Below are positions 45,062-53,091 of a stretch of 64,000 bases of DNA, one piece after another; positions within the stretch are counted from its first letter, which is position 1; every line of letters begins with the position of its first letter. The notes beneath the pieces were generated by a model. That model did not search any database and had not been told where the DNA came from. It saw only the letters and a program-made list of their open reading frames with translations. The DNA is from Rhodanobacteraceae bacterium (GTDB lineage Bacteria; Pseudomonadota; Gammaproteobacteria; Xanthomonadales; Ahniellaceae): assembly GCA_016708465.1 (NCBI GenBank), contig JADJFT010000001.1:62001-126000 (forward strand), given 5' to 3'. Both the position numbers and the translations under genes were made by a program.

Positions 45062-46776
45062 TTGTGCGCATTGTCGGCCTCGTACTGCGTTTCCTGGTGT
45101 TCTGGGTTACCCGCCTCCTCAGTCGCATCATCGGCATGATCGGCATGGTGTTGTCGCGTCTGCTGACGCCGCTTGCTGCGCTGACCAATCGCGCACAAGG
45201 CACGGTCGAACATCGCTACGCCAAATTTTTACCGTATGCGCTCATGCATCCGATGCAAATTCTCGGAGTCGCGCTGCTCGCGTTCGTCGCTAGCCTGATG
45301 CTGGTGCCGGGCCTCGGTATTGATCTGGTTCCGCAGCTCGCGCAGGGCCAGTACGAAGCGACGCTGAAACTGCCGCCAGGTACGCCGCTGGCACGCACCG
45401 ACACCATCGTGCGAGAGATGCAGCGCCGGCATATGGACGATCCGGAAATCGCGACGATCTACGGGGTCAGCGGTGCCGGCACGCGGCTCGATGCCAATCC
45501 GACGGAGAGCGGCGAAAACATCGGTCGCCTCGTGATCGGCCTTGCCAAGGGTGCTGATGCGGCTGCGGAAGCACGTTCGATGGCCAAGTTGCGCAAGTCT
45601 GCCGAGGCGCTCGGCGTGCGTGATGCAAATTTTGCGCGCCCGGCCTTGCTGAATTATTCAACGCCACTAGAAATCGAAATTGCTGCGTATGACCTTGACC
45701 GGTTGAAGGCGGCGGGCCGTGCGGTCGTTGCGGCGTTGAATGCGTCGGATCGCTATACCGACGTGAAGTCGACGGTGGAGCAGGGGCAGCCCGAAATCCA
45801 GATTCGCTTCGATCAGGAACGTGCGGCTGCACTCGGCCTCAGCACACGCCAGATTGCCGACCAAGTGGTTCGCAAAGTGCGTGGCGAAGTGGCGACGCGT
45901 TACAGCTATCGCGAACGCAAGATCGATGTGCTGGTGCGCGCATTGGAACAGGACCGTGCCTCGGTCGAAGACATCCGCAACTTGATCGTGAATCCGCAAA
46001 GCGACAAGCCGGTGACGCTGTCTGCAGTCGCCGACATCGTCGCGACCGAAGGTCCGGGCGAGATCCGCCGCTCCGATCAGGAACGGGTCGCAATTGTTTC
46101 CGCGAACCTGGCCTATGGCGATCTCGGCACCGCAGCGTCGGAAGCGCGCCGGTTGATGGCTGCGGCGCAACTGCCGGCCGGCGTCGATGTACGCGTCAGT
46201 GGTCAAAGTGAGGAATTGCAGGCGTCTGTCGACTCGCTGGTGTTCGCGCTGCTCCTGGCGGTGTTTCTGGTCTATCTGGTGATGGCGTCGCAGTTCGAGT
46301 CGCTGCTTCACCCGTTCGTGATTCTGTTCTCGATTCCGCTTGCTGTGGTTGGTGCCGTCGTCGGGCTAAAACTGTTCGGAATGCCACTGTCGGTGATCGC
46401 CGGCATCGGCATCATCATGCTCGCTGGCATCGTCGTGAACAACGCGATTGTGCTGATCGATCGTGTGAATCAGTTACGCGGTGATGGCGTATCCAAGTTC
46501 GATGCGCTGATCGAGGGTGGGCGCTCGCGTCTGCGTGCGATCACGATGACAACGGTGACTACCTTGGTCGGATTCTTGCCGATGGCGATCGGCTTGGGCG
46601 ATGGCGCCGAGATCCGTCAGCCGATGGCGGTCACGGTGATCGCCGGCCTCACCGTCTCGACGGTGCTCACGCTGGTGGTGATCCCGGTTGTTTACATGTT
46701 GATGGATCGTCGCCCGGATTCGGACTATGTCGAAGCCGCACGCCGTGCCGAGTTGGCCACGGCGTTGGCGGAGTGA
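45058..46776 (+). CDS. RND efflux permease 1, C-terminal half (split gene)
   Basis: This 572-residue frame holds a hydrophobic linker (residues 1-45), TM7 (about residues 60-82), the second porter repeat and TM8-12, ending normally. It starts with GTG in a GTGA overlap with the first half, so it could be translated by coupling as a separate half-protein. More likely one base is missing from the T6 run just upstream. The break lies in the cytoplasmic linker between the two pseudo-symmetric halves, the place where a natural split would be best tolerated. Confidence 0.85.
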   Translation: MIVRIVGLVLRFLVFWVTRLLSRIIGMIGMVLSRLLTPLAALTNRAQGTVEHRYAKFLPYALMHPMQILGVALLAFVASLMLVPGLGIDLVPQLAQGQYEATLKLPPGTPLARTDTIVREMQRRHMDDPEIATIYGVSGAGTRLDANPTESGENIGRLVIGLAKGADAAAEARSMAKLRKSAEALGVRDANFARPALLNYSTPLEIEIAAYDLDRLKAAGRAVVAALNASDRYTDVKSTVEQGQPEIQIRFDQERAAALGLSTRQIADQVVRKVRGEVATRYSYRERKIDVLVRALEQDRASVEDIRNLIVNPQSDKPVTLSAVADIVATEGPGEIRRSDQERVAIVSANLAYGDLGTAASEARRLMAAAQLPAGVDVRVSGQSEELQASVDSLVFALLLAVFLVYLVMASQFESLLHPFVILFSIPLAVVGAVVGLKLFGMPLSVIAGIGIIMLAGIVVNNAIVLIDRVNQLRGDGVSKFDALIEGGRSRLRAITMTTVTTLVGFLPMAIGLGDGAEIRQPMAVTVIAGLTVSTVLTLVVIPVVYMLMDRRPDSDYVEAARRAELATALAE

Positions 46777-46780
46777 GCCA

Positions 46781-49774
46781 ATGAGTCTGGTCGATCTCAG
46801 TTTACGTCGCCCGGTCACAACGGTGATGGCGTTTGTCTCGCTGGTCGTCGTCGGTCTGCTTGCTGCGGCGCGGCTGCCACTCGAATACTTGCCGGAAATC
46901 GATGCGCCATTCCTGTTCATCCAGGTGCCGTATGCCGGCTCGACGCCGGAAGAGGTGGAACGTTCGATTGCGCGTCCGGCAGAGGAAGTGCTGGCGACAC
47001 TTTCCGGCATCAAGCGGATCAATTCAACATCGCGCGCCGATGCTGCGGAAATCTTCATCGAATTCCGTTGGGACGTGGACATCGCGATCAAGGCGGTGGA
47101 AGCGCGCGACCGTCTTGAAGCCGCCCGCGCACAGATGCCGAGCGACGTGCGTCGGTTCTTTGTGTTCAAGTTCTCGACGGCCGACCAGGCGGTGTTGAGC
47201 CTGCGCATTTCCTCCGGGCGCGATCTGACCAATTCATACGACTTGCTTGATCGCAAGCTGAAGCGGCCGCTGGAGCGGCTGCCCGGCATTGCTCGCGTCG
47301 AGCTTCAGGGCGTGCAGCCGCCGGAAGTACAGATTGAGCTCAATGCTGATCGCATCAACGCACATGGCATTGATCTCGCTAGCCTCAACGCGCGCCTTGC
47401 GTCATCTGCATTCTCGACTTCGGGTGGCGTCATCAGCGATGGCGATCTGCGCTATCGCGTACAGCCGATCGGTGAGATCGAATCGCTGGAAGCGTTCCGC
47501 AATTTGGTGATCGACGAACGAGGTCTGCGTCTGCGCGATGTTGGCGAGGTGCGCTTGCGCCCACGCAAACTCGACTATGAGCGGCGCCTCGACATGCGGC
47601 CTGCGGTGGCTGTCGAGATTTACAAAGAGCGCGGCGCCAATCTCGTCGATGTCGGGCGGCTGGCATTGGCCGAGGTACAGCGCATCGGTAAAGACCCGGA
47701 TATGCAAGGCATCGAGATCTATTTCATGCAGGATCAGGCCGAGGGTGTGACCAGTTCGCTAAACGAACTGGCACATGCCGGCATCATCGGCCTGCTGTTG
47801 TCGGTGCTGGTGCTTTACCTGTTCTTGCGCCATTGGGCATCGACGCTGATGGTCACGTTGGCGATTCCGATCTGCTTCGCGATGACGCTTGGATTCATGT
47901 ACTTCGCCGGCGTGACACTGAATATTTTGTCGATGATGGGCCTGCTGCTCGGTGTCGGTATGGTCGTCGACAACGCGGTGGTCGCGGTCGAGAGCATTTA
48001 CCAACAGCGAGAAAAGTGGCCAAACGATCCGATTCGATGCGCCAGCGTTGGCGTGAAGAACGTCACCATCGCGATTTCAGCGGGCACGCTGTGTCATTGC
48101 GTAGTGTTCCTGCCGAACATCTTTGGCGAGCCGAACTTTATCAGTCTGTACCTCAAGAACGTCGCCATCACCATCACCATTTCGCTGTTGGCGTCGTGGT
48201 TGGTCGCGATCAGCCTGATTCCGATGATTTCGGCGCGCATTGCGACACCTAAACAAGGCCTGCAACAGCCGTGGATACTGGCGTTTCGGAACCGCTATGC
48301 ACGCACCATCGACTGGACCCTGCACCATCGTGGAAAAACCATGGCGATGATGTGGGGACTGCTGCTGCTCAGCATCATTCCGATCAGTTTCACCAAGACT
48401 GACCTGTTCCCGAGCGGTGAAACCCGCGAGATGCGCATGCAGTACGAGTTGAACGGAATTTACCGACTCGATGAGGTGCGCAAGGGCGTCGAGCAGGTCG
48501 AACGCTTTCTGCTCGACAATAAAGCGAAGTTCGAGATCACTTCGGTCTACAGCTATTTCGATGAGCGCGGCAATGCGATGACGGCGCTGGTGCTGACTGA
48601 CGACAAGATCGCGAAGAAGGCCAGTTCACTGATTCAAGAGGAGATCCGGCAAGGCCTGCCGAAACTGGCGATCGGTTCACCGAATTTCGGACAAGGCCGA
48701 CGCGGCGGCTCGTCCGACGGTTTGCAGGTGTCGTTGATCGGCGAGTCCAGCGAATTGCTGGATGAGTTCGCGCCGCTGGCGCGTGACGTCCTGATGAAAG
48801 TGGATGGTGTGCGTGACGTGAAGACCGGGCGCGCCGGTGAGGAACAGGAAATTCAGGTGCGTGTCGATCGCGAACGCGCGCTGCGTTATGGCTTCTCTGC
48901 CGAACAGGTCGCGCAGTTCATCGGTATCGCGATGCGCGGCGCCAATCTGCGTGAGTTCCGGCATGAAGGACAGGAAGTGCCGGTGTCGGTGCGCTTTCAG
49001 GGTGCCGATTCGCAAAGCATCGACGATCTGCGTGGCTTGCGTATCAAGTCGCCAGGTGGCGAACTGGTGCCGCTGATGTCATTGGTCGATGCGCGCGTCC
49101 AGGCAGGGCCGGCGGCGATTGGGCGTACGAATCGGCAGACGGCGGTGCAGTTGCAGTTGAATCTTGGCAAGGATGCACCGATGGACCAGGTGCGGCCGAG
49201 AATTGAAGCGGCGATGAATGCGCTGGCGTTGCCGAGTGGGTATCGCTGGTCATTTGGCGGCGGATTCAACGATGACGACGAAGCCGGTGCGCAGATGGGA
49301 TTCAATACGCTGTTGGCGCTGATGATGATTTTCATTGTGATGGCGGCGGTATTCGAGTCGTTGCTGTACCCGGTGGCGATCCTGACTTCGATCCTGTTTT
49401 CCTACCTCGGCATGTACTGGTTGTTCGCGATCACCGGCACGACGTTCTCGCTCATGGCAGGCATTGGATTCCTGATTTTGATGGGCGTGGTCGTCAACAA
49501 CGGCATCGTCATGGTCGAACACATCAATCAATTGCGTGAGGAAGGGCTAAGTCGCCACGATGCGCTGGTGCAGGGCAGCCGCGACCGCCTGCGCCCAGTG
49601 TTGATGACCATGGCCACGACCATTCTCGGCATGTTGCCCTTGTGCATCGGTTCGACTCAGGTCGGCGCAAGTCGTCGCGTAGTGCGGCGAAATCGGCGAC
49701 GCGCGGCTTGCGTATCCACGCCTCGACCAGCCCCGACAACATGCCGGAGGCCAGCGCTGGATGCAGCGGTGTGA
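46781..49774 (+). CDS. RND efflux permease 2, C-terminus lost at a junction
   Basis: This is a second AcrB-like permease starting MSLVDLSLRRPVTTVMAFV, 4 bases after permease 1. The TM4 motif is GMVVDNAVVAVES, again with one Asp. The family-like sequence stops at TTILGMLPLCIGSTQVG (about residue 961, near 49,665). The last 35 or so codons to 49774 are antisense to traB and form an unrelated basic tail. TM12 and the usual C-terminus are missing, so the pump is probably inactive as written. Two different permeases with one adaptor recall the MdtABC arrangement. Confidence 0.88.
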   Translation: MSLVDLSLRRPVTTVMAFVSLVVVGLLAAARLPLEYLPEIDAPFLFIQVPYAGSTPEEVERSIARPAEEVLATLSGIKRINSTSRADAAEIFIEFRWDVDIAIKAVEARDRLEAARAQMPSDVRRFFVFKFSTADQAVLSLRISSGRDLTNSYDLLDRKLKRPLERLPGIARVELQGVQPPEVQIELNADRINAHGIDLASLNARLASSAFSTSGGVISDGDLRYRVQPIGEIESLEAFRNLVIDERGLRLRDVGEVRLRPRKLDYERRLDMRPAVAVEIYKERGANLVDVGRLALAEVQRIGKDPDMQGIEIYFMQDQAEGVTSSLNELAHAGIIGLLLSVLVLYLFLRHWASTLMVTLAIPICFAMTLGFMYFAGVTLNILSMMGLLLGVGMVVDNAVVAVESIYQQREKWPNDPIRCASVGVKNVTIAISAGTLCHCVVFLPNIFGEPNFISLYLKNVAITITISLLASWLVAISLIPMISARIATPKQGLQQPWILAFRNRYARTIDWTLHHRGKTMAMMWGLLLLSIIPISFTKTDLFPSGETREMRMQYELNGIYRLDEVRKGVEQVERFLLDNKAKFEITSVYSYFDERGNAMTALVLTDDKIAKKASSLIQEEIRQGLPKLAIGSPNFGQGRRGGSSDGLQVSLIGESSELLDEFAPLARDVLMKVDGVRDVKTGRAGEEQEIQVRVDRERALRYGFSAEQVAQFIGIAMRGANLREFRHEGQEVPVSVRFQGADSQSIDDLRGLRIKSPGGELVPLMSLVDARVQAGPAAIGRTNRQTAVQLQLNLGKDAPMDQVRPRIEAAMNALALPSGYRWSFGGGFNDDDEAGAQMGFNTLLALMMIFIVMAAVFESLLYPVAILTSILFSYLGMYWLFAITGTTFSLMAGIGFLILMGVVVNNGIVMVEHINQLREEGLSRHDALVQGSRDRLRPVLMTMATTILGMLPLCIGSTQVGASRRVVRRNRRRAACVSTPRPAPTTCRRPALDAAV

Positions 49775-50759
49775 GCGGTGATGCGATCGCGCCTGCGGCG
49801 ATACTGAGCGGATGTGCACCGGCCGCGATTGCGCCCAGGGTGCCGCCGATGGCAGTGATCGCGGTCCAGGTGATGACCAGATCAAGCCCGAGTTCGCGAC
49901 TGTGAGCGAAGCCGTAAGCGAAGCCACCAAGCACGAACACCGTCAGGAAGATGCCGAACCAGGTGCCGAAGCGCGAGGCGGGTGGTTCGACACTGACCGG
50001 CGCGAGTAATTCATGCGGGGCTTCAACGCGTTCGCGGAGATGCTTGGCAATCCCTTCGAGATGACCTGCACCCAGTACTGCGAGCACCTTCACCGGTTTT
50101 CCAGGTTGGTCGGCGGCTTCGCGCAACTTGGCAGCCATGAACTGGTCTCGTTCGGAGATCAGCGCGCGGTAAAGATGTTCCGACTGCTTCGCGAATTCAG
50201 AGAATGTGCTGTGCAGCACGTCACCTTGTTTGAGCTTCTCGATGTCTTCTTCGGAGATTTCGTCGGAAGACAGCACCGATCCGATCATGCCGGCGGTCAG
50301 CGTGGTCTTGTCCCAAAAACCGAGCGCAGCACGGGCGCGACGCAGGGTCAGCCCGACATCTCGGTCGATCAGCCAACAGTCGATGTCGCGTCGCTTCGCT
50401 TCATCCATCGCCATGCGCATTTCGGCGCCGGGTTCGATGCCGAATTGGTCGGCCAGGCGACGCTGAAAGGCGCCGAGGGCGAGTCCGGCCATCACCACGC
50501 CGGCCTTGCCGTCGCGCAACACTCGGAACAGGTCCATCTGCGCGACTGCATCCGGCTCCTGTATCGAACGCGCGCGGTGTTCGCAGAGTTCGATTGCAAT
50601 CGCATCAAAAGACTCCGCTGCGATGATCTCGCGCACAGCCTCGGCCGATCGCCGCGATACATGCGCGGTGCCAAGCAGCACAAATTCGGTGCCGTCACGG
50701 TGGATACGCAGGATCGGCTGGTCTTGTGCCACCGCCGCGGTGCTGGCTGACTCAGTCAC
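49524..50759 (-). CDS. TraB/PrgY-family protein, C-terminus lost at a junction
   Basis: This is a TraB-domain protein of the pheromone-shutdown/GumN-like superfamily. Residues about 15-260 carry the conserved GTAHVSRRSAEAVREII start, ELCEHR and VLAVLGAGHLEGI. Membrane helices follow from about residue 275. After RKPRVADFAALRDDLRR (about residue 365) the frame runs antisense into permease 2 and ends in unrelated sequence, where homologs continue with a further hydrophobic segment of about 40-50 residues. The start is GTG, overlapping the aguB stop by 8 bases. The function of bacterial TraB proteins is unclear; proteolysis is proposed for relatives. Confidence 0.83.
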   Translation of the reverse strand: MTESASTAAVAQDQPILRIHRDGTEFVLLGTAHVSRRSAEAVREIIAAESFDAIAIELCEHRARSIQEPDAVAQMDLFRVLRDGKAGVVMAGLALGAFQRRLADQFGIEPGAEMRMAMDEAKRRDIDCWLIDRDVGLTLRRARAALGFWDKTTLTAGMIGSVLSSDEISEEDIEKLKQGDVLHSTFSEFAKQSEHLYRALISERDQFMAAKLREAADQPGKPVKVLAVLGAGHLEGIAKHLRERVEAPHELLAPVSVEPPASRFGTWFGIFLTVFVLGGFAYGFAHSRELGLDLVITWTAITAIGGTLGAIAAGAHPLSIAAGAIASPLTPLHPALASGMLSGLVEAWIRKPRVADFAALRDDLRRPESNRCTRATCREWSWPWSSTLGAGGRGCPAPAHRGDLALPHAID

Positions 50760-51639
50760 GGTAACGCTTCAGCAGGTCGGTGTAGGCGTCAATACGACGG
50801 TCGCGCAGGAATGGCCAGATCCGACGCACGTTTTCACTGCGCGCCATATCGATCTCGACGCAGAGCAGCGTCTGCGATTCCGTATCGGCTTCGGCGAGAA
50901 ATTCGCCCTGCGGTCCGGCGACGAAACTGGTGCCCCAGAACTGGATACCCGGGCCGCCGGTCGGGCTGGGTTCAAAACCGATGCGGTTGCAGCTCAATAC
51001 TGGCAGCCCGTTGGCGACCGCGTGGCCACGCTGCGACAACACCCACGCCATGCGCTGGCGATCTTTCTCGTCCTGCGTATCATTCGGGTCCCAGCCGATT
51101 GCGGTCGGATAGAGCAGCAATTCCGCACCGGCCAGCGCCATCAGTCGTGCCGCCTCGGGATACCACTGGTCCCAGCAGACCAGCACACCCAGTTTGCCGA
51201 CCGACGTCTGTATCGGCTCGAAGCCGAGATCGCCAGGCGTGAAATAGAACTTTTCGAGAAAGCCCGGATCGTCCGGAATGTGCATCTTGCGGTACTTGCC
51301 GGCGATCGTGCCGTCGCGCTCGAAGACCACGGCGGTGTTGTGATACAGGCCGGCGGCGCGGCGCTCGAACAGCGACGCGACGACGACCAGCTTCAGCGCC
51401 TTCGCCAACCTGCCGAGATGCTCACTGCTTGGTCCGGGAATCGATTCGGCACGATCGAATTCATCGACCGATTCGTGTTGGCAAAAATATGCGCCGTTAT
51501 GTAGTTCTTGCAGCAACACGAGTTCGGCGCCGTTGGCCGCGGCTTCGCGCAGTCCGACTTCAATGGCGTCGAGATTGGCCGCAACCGAGCCGCGGTCGTG
51601 TTCCTGCAGCAACGCAACGGACAGAGACTTACGCGACAT
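50752..51639 (-). CDS. aguB: N-carbamoylputrescine amidase
   Basis: This is a 295-residue nitrilase-superfamily amidase that converts N-carbamoylputrescine to putrescine, CO2 and ammonia. The catalytic triad is visible: Glu in VLLQELHNG, Lys in YRKMHIPDDPGF and Cys in GVLVCWDQWYPEA. Pairing with aguA, overlapping by 11 bases, fixes the assignment. ATG at 51637-51639 gives the family N-terminus SLSVALLQ. Confidence 0.95.
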   Translation of the reverse strand: MSRKSLSVALLQEHDRGSVAANLDAIEVGLREAAANGAELVLLQELHNGAYFCQHESVDEFDRAESIPGPSSEHLGRLAKALKLVVVASLFERRAAGLYHNTAVVFERDGTIAGKYRKMHIPDDPGFLEKFYFTPGDLGFEPIQTSVGKLGVLVCWDQWYPEAARLMALAGAELLLYPTAIGWDPNDTQDEKDRQRMAWVLSQRGHAVANGLPVLSCNRIGFEPSPTGGPGIQFWGTSFVAGPQGEFLAEADTESQTLLCVEIDMARSENVRRIWPFLRDRRIDAYTDLLKRYRD

Positions 51640-52672
51640 CGATGACTCCATCAGGCAACTGCATGGTGATGCAGTGCAGGCTGCCATTCTGCTCGATCAA
51701 CGCGCGCGCTGGAATCGCGACGATTTCGCGGTCCGGGAATGCACGCGCCAGCGCGCGCTTGGCCTCCGCGTCAGCACAATCGCCATACGCCGGCATCAGT
51801 AGCGCGTCATTGATGATCAAGAAATTCGCATACGAGGCGGCAAGGCGGCGACCATCGGCGGCATGGATCGGCTTGGCCCACGGCAGCGCGAGCAGGCGAT
51901 AAGGATGCCCGTCAACATCACGCATCGCCGCAAGTTCGTTGCGCATCGCGGTGAGCGACGCGTGGTGCGGGTCAGATTCGTCGTCGCAGGATTGGAACAC
52001 GATGGTTCGGTCCGGTGCGAAACGGGCGAGAGTGTCGATATGAGCGTCGGTATCGTCGCCCTGCAGTTCGCCGGACTTCAACAACACGACTTGCGCCACC
52101 GAAAAGATCTTGCCCAACGCTTCGCCGAGACCGGCTTCGTCCAACGCCGGATGGCGTTGATGCAGGCAGGTCAGGGTGCTCATCAGGGTGCCGTTACCGT
52201 CGACTTCGATCGCGCCACCTTCCAGTGCAAAGTCGACTCTGGCGTGCTCGGCATTCTGGAACATGCCAGCGGCGTGAAGTGCTCCGATCAGGCGATCATC
52301 GCGCGATGCACCGAACTTGCCGCCCCAGCCGGTGAAGTGGAAATCGAGCAGGCGGAAACGGTTGTTGTCGCGCTGTGTGATCGGCCCGGAGTCGCGTAGC
52401 CAAGTATCGTCATAGTCGGCGATGATCAGGCGGACGCGTGTCATGTCCACGCCTGCGCCGGTCAGACGCGCACGCACATGCGCGCTCAGTGCGGTATTGG
52501 CGACCACAATTCGCAGGTGTTGGAAGCGTGCCACCGCCGTTGCCAGCGCAACATAGGTCGACTCGACGTCGGCGAGGTTCGCGGCCCAGTCGGTGCTGGC
52601 ATGGGGCCACGCGATCAACACCGCCGACTGGCGTTCCCACTCGGCGGGGAGTTGCCATGCAGCATCGTTCAT
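51629..52672 (-). CDS. aguA: Agmatine deiminase
   Basis: This is a 347-residue guanidino-group hydrolase converting agmatine to N-carbamoylputrescine, the first step to putrescine. It shows family stretches MPAEWE-like (LPAEWERQSAVLIAWPH), DYDDTWLRDSGP, FALEGGAIEVDG and HIDTLARF. The catalytic Cys lies in NGSLHCITMQLP near the C-terminus. Its start overlaps the stop of the small periplasmic protein gene, and aguB overlaps its end, so a tight polyamine operon is likely. Confidence 0.95.
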   Translation of the reverse strand: MNDAAWQLPAEWERQSAVLIAWPHASTDWAANLADVESTYVALATAVARFQHLRIVVANTALSAHVRARLTGAGVDMTRVRLIIADYDDTWLRDSGPITQRDNNRFRLLDFHFTGWGGKFGASRDDRLIGALHAAGMFQNAEHARVDFALEGGAIEVDGNGTLMSTLTCLHQRHPALDEAGLGEALGKIFSVAQVVLLKSGELQGDDTDAHIDTLARFAPDRTIVFQSCDDESDPHHASLTAMRNELAAMRDVDGHPYRLLALPWAKPIHAADGRRLAASYANFLIINDALLMPAYGDCADAEAKRALARAFPDREIVAIPARALIEQNGSLHCITMQLPDGVIDVA

Positions 52673-52971
52673 TGGACGGGTTTCGGGCCTTGTTCGTTCG
52701 GGGTCGACTTGTTCAGGACCGCATGCACGACATGGTCATGCTCAAAGTAGACGGTGAAGGCCGGGTAGATCCAGCGCGAGATCGGTGGATCGCCGACCGC
52801 ATCGCGCTTCTCGTTGGGCGCGCCGTACTGGGCTTCTACGGTAATCATCAGGCTGCCGCGACGCGGCAATGCCGCGGTTTCGGCGCGCTTGCTGCGGTCA
52901 ACCAGTAGCGTATCGGCTTGAACGGCGGTAATCGACAGGGCGCAGGCGAGGGCGATCAGAAAACGCTTCAT
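52669..52971 (-). CDS. Small periplasmic protein of unknown function
   Basis: This is a 100-residue protein with a signal peptide (about residues 1-19, ending AVQA). The mature part resembles small SmpA/OmlA-like folds: RRGSLMITVEAQYGAPNEK followed by PPISRWIYPAFTVYFEHDHV. Close relatives in xanthomonads and pseudomonads are annotated as hypothetical or, doubtfully, phosphodiesterase. It shares an ATGA overlap with aguA and is probably the first gene of the aguAB-traB unit. Confidence 0.8.
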   Translation of the reverse strand: MKRFLIALACALSITAVQADTLLVDRSKRAETAALPRRGSLMITVEAQYGAPNEKRDAVGDPPISRWIYPAFTVYFEHDHVVHAVLNKSTPNEQGPKPVQ

Positions 52972-53091
52972 TGGAGCCATCCATCAAGGATTGGGGCCCG
53001 CTTTGTAGCAAATGCCAAGCCTCGGCGCCATGACGTGTCAACCAGTTTGTGTGCGCAGCGTTATTCTAGGCCGTATTGCGACAGGAGCAGC

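Noticed and set aside
49666..49774. The basic tail of RND permease 2 as a new functional domain
   Set aside because: It is simply the antisense reading of traB after the junction, low in complexity and unrelated to any RND C-terminus.
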